From Elusimicrobia bacterium CG03_land_8_20_14_0_80_50_18 (GTDB lineage Bacteria; CG03): a stretch of DNA of 15,764 bases. The notes beneath the pieces were generated by a model that was not told the DNA's origin, did not search any database, and saw only the letters and a list, made by a program, of their open reading frames with translations. Position 1 is the first letter of the stretch; every line of letters starts with the position of its first letter. The stretch covers positions 4,576 to 20,339 of the forward strand of contig PEUP01000010.1 of assembly GCA_002780705.1 (NCBI GenBank), read 5' to 3'. Positions 1 through 7,538 of this stretch are shown one piece after another. A program made the translations under genes and the position numbers.

Positions 1-2864
1 CCGCGGCTTTCGGAAAAAATCAGCTATACACAAAAACTTTTGACTGGCAGACATGCGAGACGGATAATTTTAAAATTTATTTTTACCCCGAGCTGAGCGC
101 CAGGGTGGATAACATCGCCCTGGATATAGAGTCCGCCGCCCGGGAGATTTCTGATTTTATGGGTGCGCGTCACAAAAATAAAGCTCATCTCCTCCTTTTT
201 GAAACGCATCCGGATTTTCAGTCCAACAGGCTGTATCCGGCGGGATGGGGCACGGGGGGCTTTTCCGAGCCCATGAAAAACAGACTTGTCATGCCCTTTT
301 ACACATCACCCCGCGAAATGCGGCACATCATAAGGCACGAATACACGCACATAAACAGTTTTGACATATTCTACGGCGGTTTCTGGCGGAGCTTATCTCT
401 TGTCCGGACAATGCTCTATCCCATACCCCTCTGGATGCAGGAGGGGCTGGCGGAATTCTGCTCCGATATATGGGACGGCGAGGATGCCGCCGCGCTCAGG
501 GATATTTATTTAAACGGCCTGCTGCTCAGGGCGGATGACATGATATCCTTCTCTCATCTTGAGGGATACAGGGTTTATCTGGCTTACAAGCAGTCGCACA
601 AGATGATGATTTTTATCGCCGAAAAATACGGCGAAAAAAAGGTGCCGGAACTCATCCGCCAGTTCCCTAATGTATGGGAACAGAACATAGCGCTCAAAAA
701 AGCGCTGAACATGAACGCGAAGGAGTTTGACCTTAAATTCGCGGCTTATCTGGACGATATTTACAAAGATGTGTGCGCAAGCCGCAATTCTCCGGATGTT
801 ATAGCAGAGCCCATGTCCGCTGAATTCAGTTTTTACCGCTCGCGCGCGCCTCTGCTGACAGAGCATGGCGAATTCTTTATAAGCGACGGATACGGATATG
901 ACGAGCCGATAATGAGGAAAAACGGAAAGCTCCGGAGATTCCTCAAAAAAAACTATTTTGACAGGATAGCTCCGGCTTTGGCATACTCCGACGGAGAACT
1001 GCTCTTCTACGCGTGGAAGAACGCTAAACCCTATATCGTCCGCTATGGCCTTGATGGGCGTAAAAAGGGGAAAATGCGCTTGATAAGCGCTCCTTTCGCG
1101 GATGTGCGGCAGATTGAGACAGCGCCGGGCGGGGGCTTGCTTTTTGCCGCCGATATGAACTGTCGCAGCGATATATTTCTCTGGGAAGACGGCAATATAA
1201 CAAATCTGACAGATGACGCGGATTATGAGGATTCTTTCGCTTTTGACGCACCCCGCCAGATGATAATCTATTCCTGTGAAAGAAATGAGCAGCTGGACCT
1301 GAGGGAGCTCCAAATAGCGTCGGGAGAAAAGAGATGGCTGACTTCAACGAAGCACGATGAGCGCCGGCCGGTCATATCGGAAGAAGGCCTTTTTTTTATA
1401 AGCGGGAAGGGCGGCTTTGACGATATCTATGTATTGGGGACGGTTCCTATTACAGCCCCTTCTGATAACAATGTAATAGGAACCGTCCCCATTACGAATC
1501 TCACAGCGATAAAAACGGGCATTAATGACTTCAGCGTGTCCGCTGGCGGCGATATAGCTTTTGTTTGTCAGTGGAAAGGTTCGCGCCAGATTTATCTTCT
1601 TGACCGCACCGCGGGGCCTTTTAAGGAATATCTTTCTTCCCGTGAAAAAAATTTCCTGAAAAGGGGCATAGATATAAAAAACCCTGCTTCAAAAGGCCCC
1701 GCGGGAACTGATGAATATTCTGTCGCCGGAATGGAGGCCGCCAGCGAAGACAGCGCTTTGCCTGTGACCCGGCCGAGGCCCTTTAATTTTCAACCATACA
1801 GAACCCGATGGACATTTGATCTCATATACCCCCTTGCAATGTTTGTTTTTTCAGAAGGCGACGCCGACTTTTATCTCTTGAATTATTTTCAGGCCTCGGA
1901 CATGCTGAGCCGCCATGAGGCCTCGCTTTTTCTGCAATGGCTCTCGTCCACAAAAGACATGAATTACGATTTTACATATCTCTATAAAAAATGGAAAACC
2001 AATGTCGGCTTTTTCGCCTCGGGTTACAGGGACACAAGATGGACGACGCTTGAGGATGATTCGGCAATGCTCGTCAAAGACAGCAGGAAGAATTCCGCGG
2101 GGCTGCTCTTCCGCCGGGCGCTGGACCGCGAGCACAGGCTGGAACTTCAGCTCGGCCAAAGCGGCCGTGACTGGGCGCTTGCCGAAAATTACACATCACC
2201 CGACAATTTTTCTTTTTACGAGGATTATGAGAATTATTATATGCTGTCACTGGTGAGAGACAAAAGCGTTTACCGTTTTATGGATGTCGTGAACGGCTCA
2301 AGGTCCAACATAAGTTTTTTGCAGAGCCGCGGCGCTTTTGAGGGCGGTGAAGTCCTTTTCAGCACCTCAAGCGCGAAAGGCGATATCAATTATGACTCGC
2401 TGTATTTTGAGCATCAGATTTTTCTGCCGCTGCGTTTTCCGGGCGACATACTGGCCCTGAGGCTGGCCGGTTTTCTTTCATGGGGCCCGACCCCGGAAAC
2501 CTTTGACCTGAGCCGCTGGGACAGGGTCAGGGGGCTGAGGACATTCCCGGAGAGTAACCGCCTGGCGCTTTTCTCGGCTGAATACAGATTTTATATTTTC
2601 CCGGATATCAATTACAACCTGTGGTGGCTGCTGCCCCCCATGTTTTTCCAGAATCTGAAAGGCGTTTTATTTTATGACGCGGGGGAGTGCTTTTCGCGGA
2701 GCGATGATTTCACGAGGGAAAACCTTGAACACTCCGTCGGTTTCGGCTTCAGGCTGAACACGCTGCTTTTCCAGACCTATCCTCTTATGTTATCATGGGA
2801 CAGAGCGAGGATGCTCAGCAGAGACGGTTATGAGACTTATTTCAAGCTGGGTATGAACTGGTGA
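1..2864 (+). CDS. Peptidase MA-like / TolB-like propeller / surface-antigen barrel protein (5' partial)
   Basis: The frame is open from the left edge (first full codon at base 3). A GTG at 105 could start it, but the 34 codons before it read as real protein (AAFGKNQLYTKTFDW, then KIYFYPELSARV), which resembles the usual beginning of this family, so the gene starts outside the window. In the visible 953 residues, HEYTH (bases 336-350) is a zinc-peptidase HEXXH motif and the QEGLAEF segment about 90 bases later supplies the likely third ligand Glu. The middle (roughly bases 830-1620) has repeated D-I-F/Y-L and NLTDD-type strands typical of TolB/PD40 propeller blades. The C-terminal third (about 1790-2864) is Tyr/Phe/Trp-rich with RVRGLRTFPESN and LFYDAG segments, as in Omp85/bacterial surface antigen barrels, and ends in Trp, a barrel assembly signature. 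It is probably an outer-membrane protein with its peptidase domain in the periplasm; substrate unknown. A palindromic element at 1431-1495 interrupts the propeller in frame. Confidence 0.85.
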   Translation, partial: AAFGKNQLYTKTFDWQTCETDNFKIYFYPELSARVDNIALDIESAAREISDFMGARHKNKAHLLLFETHPDFQSNRLYPAGWGTGGFSEPMKNRLVMPFYTSPREMRHIIRHEYTHINSFDIFYGGFWRSLSLVRTMLYPIPLWMQEGLAEFCSDIWDGEDAAALRDIYLNGLLLRADDMISFSHLEGYRVYLAYKQSHKMMIFIAEKYGEKKVPELIRQFPNVWEQNIALKKALNMNAKEFDLKFAAYLDDIYKDVCASRNSPDVIAEPMSAEFSFYRSRAPLLTEHGEFFISDGYGYDEPIMRKNGKLRRFLKKNYFDRIAPALAYSDGELLFYAWKNAKPYIVRYGLDGRKKGKMRLISAPFADVRQIETAPGGGLLFAADMNCRSDIFLWEDGNITNLTDDADYEDSFAFDAPRQMIIYSCERNEQLDLRELQIASGEKRWLTSTKHDERRPVISEEGLFFISGKGGFDDIYVLGTVPITAPSDNNVIGTVPITNLTAIKTGINDFSVSAGGDIAFVCQWKGSRQIYLLDRTAGPFKEYLSSREKNFLKRGIDIKNPASKGPAGTDEYSVAGMEAASEDSALPVTRPRPFNFQPYRTRWTFDLIYPLAMFVFSEGDADFYLLNYFQASDMLSRHEASLFLQWLSSTKDMNYDFTYLYKKWKTNVGFFASGYRDTRWTTLEDDSAMLVKDSRKNSAGLLFRRALDREHRLELQLGQSGRDWALAENYTSPDNFSFYEDYENYYMLSLVRDKSVYRFMDVVNGSRSNISFLQSRGAFEGGEVLFSTSSAKGDINYDSLYFEHQIFLPLRFPGDILALRLAGFLSWGPTPETFDLSRWDRVRGLRTFPESNRLALFSAEYRFYIFPDINYNLWWLLPPMFFQNLKGVLFYDAGECFSRSDDFTRENLEHSVGFGFRLNTLLFQTYPLMLSWDRARMLSRDGYETYFKLGMNW
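1431..1495. repeat. In-frame palindromic repeat element inside the propeller coding region
   Basis: Bases 1435-1454 and 1472-1491 are perfect 20-bp inverted repeats around a 17-bp loop. One mismatch further out, three more pairs extend the arms to 1431 and 1495. The core is GGGGACGGTTCCTATTAC. Although the arms are reverse complements, both translate in the gene's frame to the same hexapeptide, GTVPIT, so the reading frame is kept. Removing the element would join DIYV to TNLTAIK, which is what a normal propeller blade looks like. It is best read as a small insertion of the REP/MITE type. No second copy is visible in the window, so the mobile-repeat reading is inference. Confidence 0.75.
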
Positions 2865-2894
2865 CGCATAGGGTTAATAGGAGATAGTGAGATA

Positions 2895-4469
2895 ATGGCC
2901 CTTCCGGTAAATGAAAAAGAACTGATTGAAGGCAGTTTTGTGGAATGGGAAAGATTGGAGTATAAAAAAGGCTGGCAGCCGGAAAATATTCTGCATACAA
3001 TCTGCGCTTTCGCAAATGACATAAACAACTGGGGTGGCGGTTATATTATCATTGGAATTGAAGAAAAAAATGGCCAGCCGGTTTTACCCCCGGCAGGACT
3101 GCAAAAGAACCAAATAGACAGCATGCAGAAAAAAATTGTGGAATTAAGTTCTAAAATTCAGCCGAATTTCACTCCAATTGTTCAGCCTTATGATTACAAC
3201 GGCAAACACATTCTCATACTATGGGCTCCCGGCGGAGATATACGGCCATATAAAGCGCCCGATTTGATGGGTAAGAAAAAAACAACTTTTTCTTATTACA
3301 TAAGAAAAGCGTCTGCTACAGTAAAAGCCAAAGGGTTTGACGAACGGCGGCTATTGGGCTTGGCGCAAAAAACACCTTTTGACGATAGGATAAATCATAA
3401 TGCGGATGTATCCGATTTTGATGTTCAACTTATCAAAGATTTTTTAAAATCTGTAAACAGCGGTTTATACAAAGAAGCTGATAATATCAGTCTTGCTGAA
3501 TTATGCGAACAGATGAATATACTCAGAGGCCCCAAAGAATATAAAAAACCGGTTAATGCCGGTTTATTGTTTTTCAGCAAAACCCCGGAAAGCTTTTTCA
3601 GAGGCGCGATAATAGAAGTAATTATTTATCACGATGATATCGGAGACAGCCTGTCAGAAAAAATATTAAAAGGCCCTCTTCACATTCAATTAAAGGCGGC
3701 TTTAGAGTATTTACAAAATAATGTAATCCGGGAAGAGGTAAGGAAAATTAAAGGTAAGGCTGAATCGGAAAGATTTTATAACTATCCTTATGAGGCAATT
3801 GAGGAAGCCCTTGCTAACGCGGTTTATCACAAAAGCTATGAAATGCAAAATACTATTGAAATAAATGTCAGGCGGGAGAAAATTGAAATAATAAGCTATC
3901 CGGGCCCGCTTCCTCCGATAGATAACGAAATGCTTAAAAGGAACCGGATCGTTGTAAGGAATTACAGAAACCGGAGAATAGGCGATTTTTTAAAAGAATT
4001 AAAATTTACCGAAGGCAGGTCAACGGGAATACCCAAAATCCGCAATGCAATGAAATTAAACGGATCGCCGCTGCCTGTTTTTGAAACTGATGCTGACAAC
4101 AATTATTTTTTAACGGTATTGCCTATCCACAAACTGTCACAAAAACTGTCCCAGGCGGGGACTAAGCCGGGACTAAGTTTTGACCAAGCGGCAGGGCAAG
4201 TACCCCGCAAGTACCCCGCAAGTACCCCACAAGTCACCCCACAAGTCACCCCACAAGTCAGAAAATTATTAAGGGTAGTACAAGAGGAAATGACAAGGAA
4301 AGAAATTCAAGAAGCTCTCGGCCTGAAAGACAGATTTTATTTGAGAGAGTCATATATTATACCGGCATTAAAGTTAGAGTTAATAGAGATGACTCTCCCT
4401 GATAAACCTAAAAGCCGTTTGCAAAAATATCGTCTTACAAAAAAAGGAAAAAGGCTTTTACAACAATGA
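2895..4469 (+). CDS. AlbA_2 (Schlafen-type) / HATPase_c_4 / winged-helix putative transcriptional regulator
   Basis: The 524-residue product has the architecture of COG2865-type proteins. Residues about 18-145 form an AlbA_2 domain (EYKKGW near 22, then AFANDINN followed by GGGYIIIGIEE at 47-57). Residues about 290-410 look like a RecG-C-terminal-like HATPase_c_4 domain: EEALANAVYHKSY at 303-315 resembles the Bergerat N-box with Glu303/304 and Asn308, followed by SYPGPLPPI and GRSTGIPKIRNA. A repeat-built linker (about 413-455) leads to a winged helix at about 456-524 (RKEIQEALGLKDR, then KYRLTKKGKRLL). The family is annotated as DNA-binding regulators, but its molecular role is poorly defined. 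AGGAG at 2879-2883 lies 11 nt before the ATG. The gene begins 30 nt after the previous stop. It is clearly richer in AT than the genes on either side, and the family is patchily distributed, so horizontal acquisition is plausible. It could also be a defence or stress gene. Confidence 0.85.
   Translation: MALPVNEKELIEGSFVEWERLEYKKGWQPENILHTICAFANDINNWGGGYIIIGIEEKNGQPVLPPAGLQKNQIDSMQKKIVELSSKIQPNFTPIVQPYDYNGKHILILWAPGGDIRPYKAPDLMGKKKTTFSYYIRKASATVKAKGFDERRLLGLAQKTPFDDRINHNADVSDFDVQLIKDFLKSVNSGLYKEADNISLAELCEQMNILRGPKEYKKPVNAGLLFFSKTPESFFRGAIIEVIIYHDDIGDSLSEKILKGPLHIQLKAALEYLQNNVIREEVRKIKGKAESERFYNYPYEAIEEALANAVYHKSYEMQNTIEINVRREKIEIISYPGPLPPIDNEMLKRNRIVVRNYRNRRIGDFLKELKFTEGRSTGIPKIRNAMKLNGSPLPVFETDADNNYFLTVLPIHKLSQKLSQAGTKPGLSFDQAAGQVPRKYPASTPQVTPQVTPQVRKLLRVVQEEMTRKEIQEALGLKDRFYLRESYIIPALKLELIEMTLPDKPKSRLQKYRLTKKGKRLLQQ
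4131..4260 (+). repeat. Cluster of short tandem repeats encoding the linker of the AlbA_2 protein
   Basis: Three consecutive tandem arrays make up the linker. Bases 4131-4154 hold two 12-bp copies beginning AAACTGTC (peptide KLSQKLSQ). Bases 4158-4179 hold two 11-bp copies beginning GGGACTAAG. Bases 4197-4260 hold three 11-bp units of CAAGTACCCC plus G/G/A, then two 12-bp units CAAGTCACCCCA and a partial sixth unit. The 11-bp units move through all three frames (QVPR, KYPA, STP) and return to frame after the third. The 12-bp units encode TPQV, a linker repeat often seen in this family. Confidence 0.85.
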
Positions 4470-4533
4470 AACAATATCTAATACGCGAAGATTTTGCAGC
4501 GAAAAACCGTTCATGTGTAGAAGCCTGCACAAT

Positions 4534-4541
4534 GAGGAAGG
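4534..4541 (+). promoter_or_regulatory. Shine-Dalgarno site deciding the start of the FAD-dependent enzyme
   Basis: GAGGAAGG lies 10 nt before the ATG at 4552. The in-frame ATG at 4513 has no such site, and its 13 extra residues do not look like family sequence, so 4552 is chosen as the start. Confidence 0.7.
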
Positions 4542-4551
4542 TATTATAAGT

Positions 4552-5835
4552 ATGAAAAATGAGAAGAAAGACAAAGTCGTGATTTTGGGCGCCGGGTTAA
4601 CCGGCCTTACGGCAGCTCATTTTTTAGAGAATCCATCATCCGGCGGAAAAGCGATAAAACCTTTTATCCTTGAGAAACAGGATATCGCGGGGGGGCTCTG
4701 CCGCACGGAAGAGAAGGAGGGTTTCTCTTTTGATCACACGGGGCATCTTCTGCATTTCAAAAAAAAGGATTCCATCTGGAAAAAATTTATAGAGGGTGAG
4801 CTGAGGATAGATCTGAAAAAGCACTCCCGCGCGGCTTCCATACACATAATGAACACTCTCGTCCCTTATCCTTTCCAGTACCATCTCGCGTATCTTCCGA
4901 AAGATGAAAAAGAAAAATGCGTCAGGGATTATTTGAAGGTTTATAAAACAGGCGCGCCCGCCGGCGCCTCATTCAGGCAATGGGCGGAGCATTCCTTCGG
5001 CAGGAGAATGGCCTCGCTTTTTTTTCTACCCTATAATCAGAAACTCTGGAATTTTAACCTGAACAAAATGAGCACGGACTGGATGGGCCGTTTTGTGCCG
5101 GGGCCCGACGCGGGTAAGATCCTGCGCGGCGCCGAAAAAAAAGACCCGTCGCAGTCGGCCGGCTACAACGCCTCCTTTTATTATCCCCGCTCCGGCGGGA
5201 TAGGACAGCTTCCCGCGGCTCTCGCGAAGGGCAAAAACATAGTGTTCAATGCCAGCATAAAACAAATTGATTTCACGGCCAAGAAGATTTTTTTTGAAGG
5301 CGGCAATATGGCCTATGACAGGCTGATATCAACAATTCCTCTGCCGGAACTGCTGGGATATCTCAAGGGCGCTCCGCAGAACGCAGCGGCTAAAAAGCTC
5401 AAATGGACCGGCGTTTACAACATGAACATAGCCGTAAAGAAAAATTTCTCAAAATTGGGGCACTGGATATATTTTCCGCACGGGAAAATCCCTTTTTACC
5501 GTATCGGATTCCTGTCCAATTTCAGCGCTCTGCCGGACGGCTTCTCAACGATTTATATTGAGAGCTCTTACCGTTCGGAAAGAAAAAAAACTTCCGGCGC
5601 GTCGGTCATGAAATTTTTTAATATCAAATCCGATGAAATAATTGTCAGGAAGGACATTGATATACCTTACGCTTATGTCATCTATGACATGGCGAGAGAA
5701 AAAACCCTCGCGGGCATACAGGATTTTCTGAGCCGCTGCGGTATAATATCCACGGGGCGTTTCGGGGGATGGAAATACTCCACGATGGAAGAGGCCATGC
5801 AGGACGGTTTTGACGCCGCGTCCTCTTCTGTTTAA
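4552..5835 (+). CDS. FAD-dependent amine oxidase / UDP-galactopyranose mutase-like oxidoreductase
   Basis: The 427-residue protein starts with a Rossmann dinucleotide-binding motif, VVILGAGLTGLTAAHFLE (about residues 9-26), followed by Glu41 at the end of the second strand and GGLCRTEE at 47-54, as in flavin amine oxidases. FDHTGHLLHF (60-69) is the usual third conserved FAD-contact region. The central YPFQYHLAYLP and FLPYNQKLWNF stretches match proteins annotated as protoporphyrinogen-oxidase-like (COG1232) or UDP-galactopyranose-mutase-like in surface polysaccharide loci. The C-terminus has the expected GRFGGWKYSTMEEAM FAD-closing motif. Probably cytoplasmic; substrate unknown, with a sugar-nucleotide or carotenoid-like substrate both possible. 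The gene stands alone after the AlbA_2 gene, with an 82-nt gap, and meets the antiporter operon tail to tail, sharing TTAA at 5832-5835. No terminator hairpin is visible between them. Confidence 0.8.
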   Translation: MKNEKKDKVVILGAGLTGLTAAHFLENPSSGGKAIKPFILEKQDIAGGLCRTEEKEGFSFDHTGHLLHFKKKDSIWKKFIEGELRIDLKKHSRAASIHIMNTLVPYPFQYHLAYLPKDEKEKCVRDYLKVYKTGAPAGASFRQWAEHSFGRRMASLFFLPYNQKLWNFNLNKMSTDWMGRFVPGPDAGKILRGAEKKDPSQSAGYNASFYYPRSGGIGQLPAALAKGKNIVFNASIKQIDFTAKKIFFEGGNMAYDRLISTIPLPELLGYLKGAPQNAAAKKLKWTGVYNMNIAVKKNFSKLGHWIYFPHGKIPFYRIGFLSNFSALPDGFSTIYIESSYRSERKKTSGASVMKFFNIKSDEIIVRKDIDIPYAYVIYDMAREKTLAGIQDFLSRCGIISTGRFGGWKYSTMEEAMQDGFDAASSSV

Positions 5836-7001
5836 CTGATCTCGCCGGCTTTTCTCAGCGCTATTCTTGTGCAGACAGGCCCCACCAGTTCGTAAACGAC
5901 GGTGGTGGTGACAATTGTGGTGAAGACCATTTCTCCGTACTGGGGCAAGCGGTCTCTGACCATGAGCGCCGCGCCGAGAGCCACACCGGCCTGAGGCACG
6001 AGCCCGAGCCACATGTATTTTCTGATCCTCGCCGGCGCGTGGGACAGCACGCTTCCGATATAGGATCCGGCGAATTTACCGGCGATCCTGGCAATGAAAT
6101 AAACCGCGGCGATTGCTCCAACGGATGTTATGGTGCTGATTTTCAGATTGGCTCCCGAAAAAACAAAAAAAAGTAAATAGACGGGCGCGTCAACTTCATG
6201 CAGAACATCAAAGAATTTTGTTTCATGAGATATGTTGGCCAGCACCCCGCCCATCACCATGCATGTCAGAAGAAGCGGTATTTTCAGCATTTCGGAAACG
6301 CCGATACCTATCAAAAGAAAAGCGAGCATGAATATGAGAAGATTTTCACGCGTTATTATAAAGGGCGCGATTTTCTTGATGAGGAATGTCAGGATGATTC
6401 CCGTAAGTAAGGCGCCGCCTATGCTGCCCAGGGAAAACAACAGGGCATGGCCCACAGCGGCATTTCCCCCTCCCATGACGGCCATGGTGTTTACCATAGC
6501 CAGAGACACGGAAATTATGAGGAGGCACACGGCGTCGTCAAAAGCCACAATGCCTAAAAGCGTGCTGGTGAAGAGGCCGCTCGCGCGGTATTCTTTTATC
6601 ACCATCATGGTTGCCGCGGGGGCCGTCGCGGACGCGAGCGCTCCGAGGCACATGGCGGGCGCCCAGGCCATGGATAGCAGAAATCTGGCCGCGAACATCA
6701 CCAGAAAATACGCACTCATGGCCTCAAACACTGATATCAGCAGCACCATTTTGCCCATTCTTTTGATATCGCTCCATATGAAATTCTGTCCTATGTTGAA
6801 AGCTATCAGCCCGAGGCCCACGCTTGAAATGAGGGGGGATACATTGATCAGATCCCCGTGCACAAAGTTCATGACGAATGGCCCCGCTATTATGCCGAAT
6901 ATTATGTAGGCCGTGACGAGGGGAAGGTTTATAAGTTTTATTATTTTTCCTGAAAACCACGCACCAAGGAGCACAAGCCCGAGACTGAATAAAATGTGCA
7001 T
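5832..7001 (-). CDS. CPA2-type cation/proton antiporter without CBS domains
   Basis: The 389-residue protein is hydrophobic throughout, with about 11-13 predicted membrane helices and no soluble tail. Conserved antiporter features include LPLVTAYIIFGIIAGP near the N-terminus, SATAPAATMMV (124-134) followed by GIVAFDDAV with the Asp155-Asp156 pair in the ion-binding region, FVFSGANLKI (279-288), and LVPQAGVALG (334-343). A DD pair at this position is associated with electrogenic Na+/H+ exchange in NapA-like members, whereas Kef-type channels usually have QD or ND. It is the last gene of the minus operon, starting 8 nt after the stop of the CBS gene. The length covers the membrane domain only, so regulation may come in trans from the neighbouring CBS protein (inference). 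The ion, Na+ or K+, cannot be decided from sequence alone. Confidence 0.9.
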   Translation of the reverse strand: MHILFSLGLVLLGAWFSGKIIKLINLPLVTAYIIFGIIAGPFVMNFVHGDLINVSPLISSVGLGLIAFNIGQNFIWSDIKRMGKMVLLISVFEAMSAYFLVMFAARFLLSMAWAPAMCLGALASATAPAATMMVIKEYRASGLFTSTLLGIVAFDDAVCLLIISVSLAMVNTMAVMGGGNAAVGHALLFSLGSIGGALLTGIILTFLIKKIAPFIITRENLLIFMLAFLLIGIGVSEMLKIPLLLTCMVMGGVLANISHETKFFDVLHEVDAPVYLLFFVFSGANLKISTITSVGAIAAVYFIARIAGKFAGSYIGSVLSHAPARIRKYMWLGLVPQAGVALGAALMVRDRLPQYGEMVFTTIVTTTVVYELVGPVCTRIALRKAGEIS

Positions 7002-7009
7002 TTAAATGC

Positions 7010-7483
7010 TCAAATAATCCCTTTTTCCTTGAGGATGCCGATAACAATATCAAATTTTGTCAGCATACCGGAGAAAACAGGCCCCTTGAGAACAGGGAGA
7101 GTACCTATTCTGTTGAGGTCCATTGTCTGCTCGGCGGAAGATATTGTGTCGTCCTCCTGAACGGTGATTATTTTTTTTGAATAAAGGTCGTCAATGAGAA
7201 ACAGCGTCGCCGAATCGGGAGGGATATTGATATACTGGAGCTCGTTGATCATGAATCCGCCGCCGGAGGCGTATTTCACCGTGCGCATCATGTGGGAAGG
7301 GATGCTGCAGAAAGGCTCTATAACATTTTTCAGCGTGATGGCTCCGAGAAAAACGCGGTTATTGTCCACCACGGGCAGGAGAGGAGAGGTGTGAAATTTT
7401 GTGAATATGTCCAACAGCTCTCTCAGATTGGTTGAGCGCGTGACGGTCACAGCGTCGCGTATCATAACATCTTTAACCAGCAT
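7010..7483 (-). CDS. Stand-alone CBS-domain pair protein
   Basis: The product is 157 residues. The first CBS domain covers about 1-58 (VKDVMIRDAVTVTRSTNLRE, with SPLLPVVDNNRVFLGAITL) and the second about 97-152 (SKKIITVQEDDTISSA, with IGTLPVLKGPVFSGMLTKFD). An insert of about 35 residues lies between them. CBS pairs commonly bind AMP, ATP or related adenosine ligands and gate transporters. Here the gene sits between two antiporter genes, 55 nt after the first and 8 nt before the second, so it probably regulates the downstream CBS-less antiporter (inference). The ATG has no Shine-Dalgarno site. Instead an extended -10-like sequence ends 6 nt upstream, raising the possibility of a leaderless transcript. 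Confidence 0.88.
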   Translation of the reverse strand: MLVKDVMIRDAVTVTRSTNLRELLDIFTKFHTSPLLPVVDNNRVFLGAITLKNVIEPFCSIPSHMMRTVKYASGGGFMINELQYINIPPDSATLFLIDDLYSKKIITVQEDDTISSAEQTMDLNRIGTLPVLKGPVFSGMLTKFDIVIGILKEKGII

Positions 7484-7489
7484 GACAAT

Positions 7490-7518
7490 ATGTTAACAAA
7501 TTAACCGTGATTTTTAAA
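7490..7518 (-). promoter_or_regulatory. Candidate internal promoter for the CBS gene (possible leaderless start)
   Basis: On the minus strand, TTTAAA (7513-7518) is followed after 17 nt by TAACAT (7490-7495), with TGT immediately before the hexamer as in extended -10 promoters. The ATG begins 6 nt after the hexamer, close to where transcription would start. No ribosome binding site is present. Four of six bases match consensus in each hexamer, so this could be chance in an AT-rich gap. Confidence 0.3.
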
Positions 7519-7538
7519 CAGCCAGCGCTGCAAACGGT

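Noticed and set aside
510..1313. Long minus-strand open frame opposite the peptidase/propeller gene
   Set aside because: Its translation is Arg/His/Cys-rich with no domain pattern, and the plus strand here has clear motifs. It is a shadow frame.
4197..4260. CRISPR-like reading of the short tandem repeats
   Set aside because: Units are 11-12 bp without spacers and are translated as a protein linker.
5545..6121. Additional minus-strand frames at the end of the antiporter
   Set aside because: They overlap well-supported genes in other frames, are rich in Arg and Ser, and have no motifs.
6232..6909. 225-codon plus-strand frame opposite the second antiporter
   Set aside because: The complementary strand encodes a complete antiporter with conserved motifs; this frame is its mirror.
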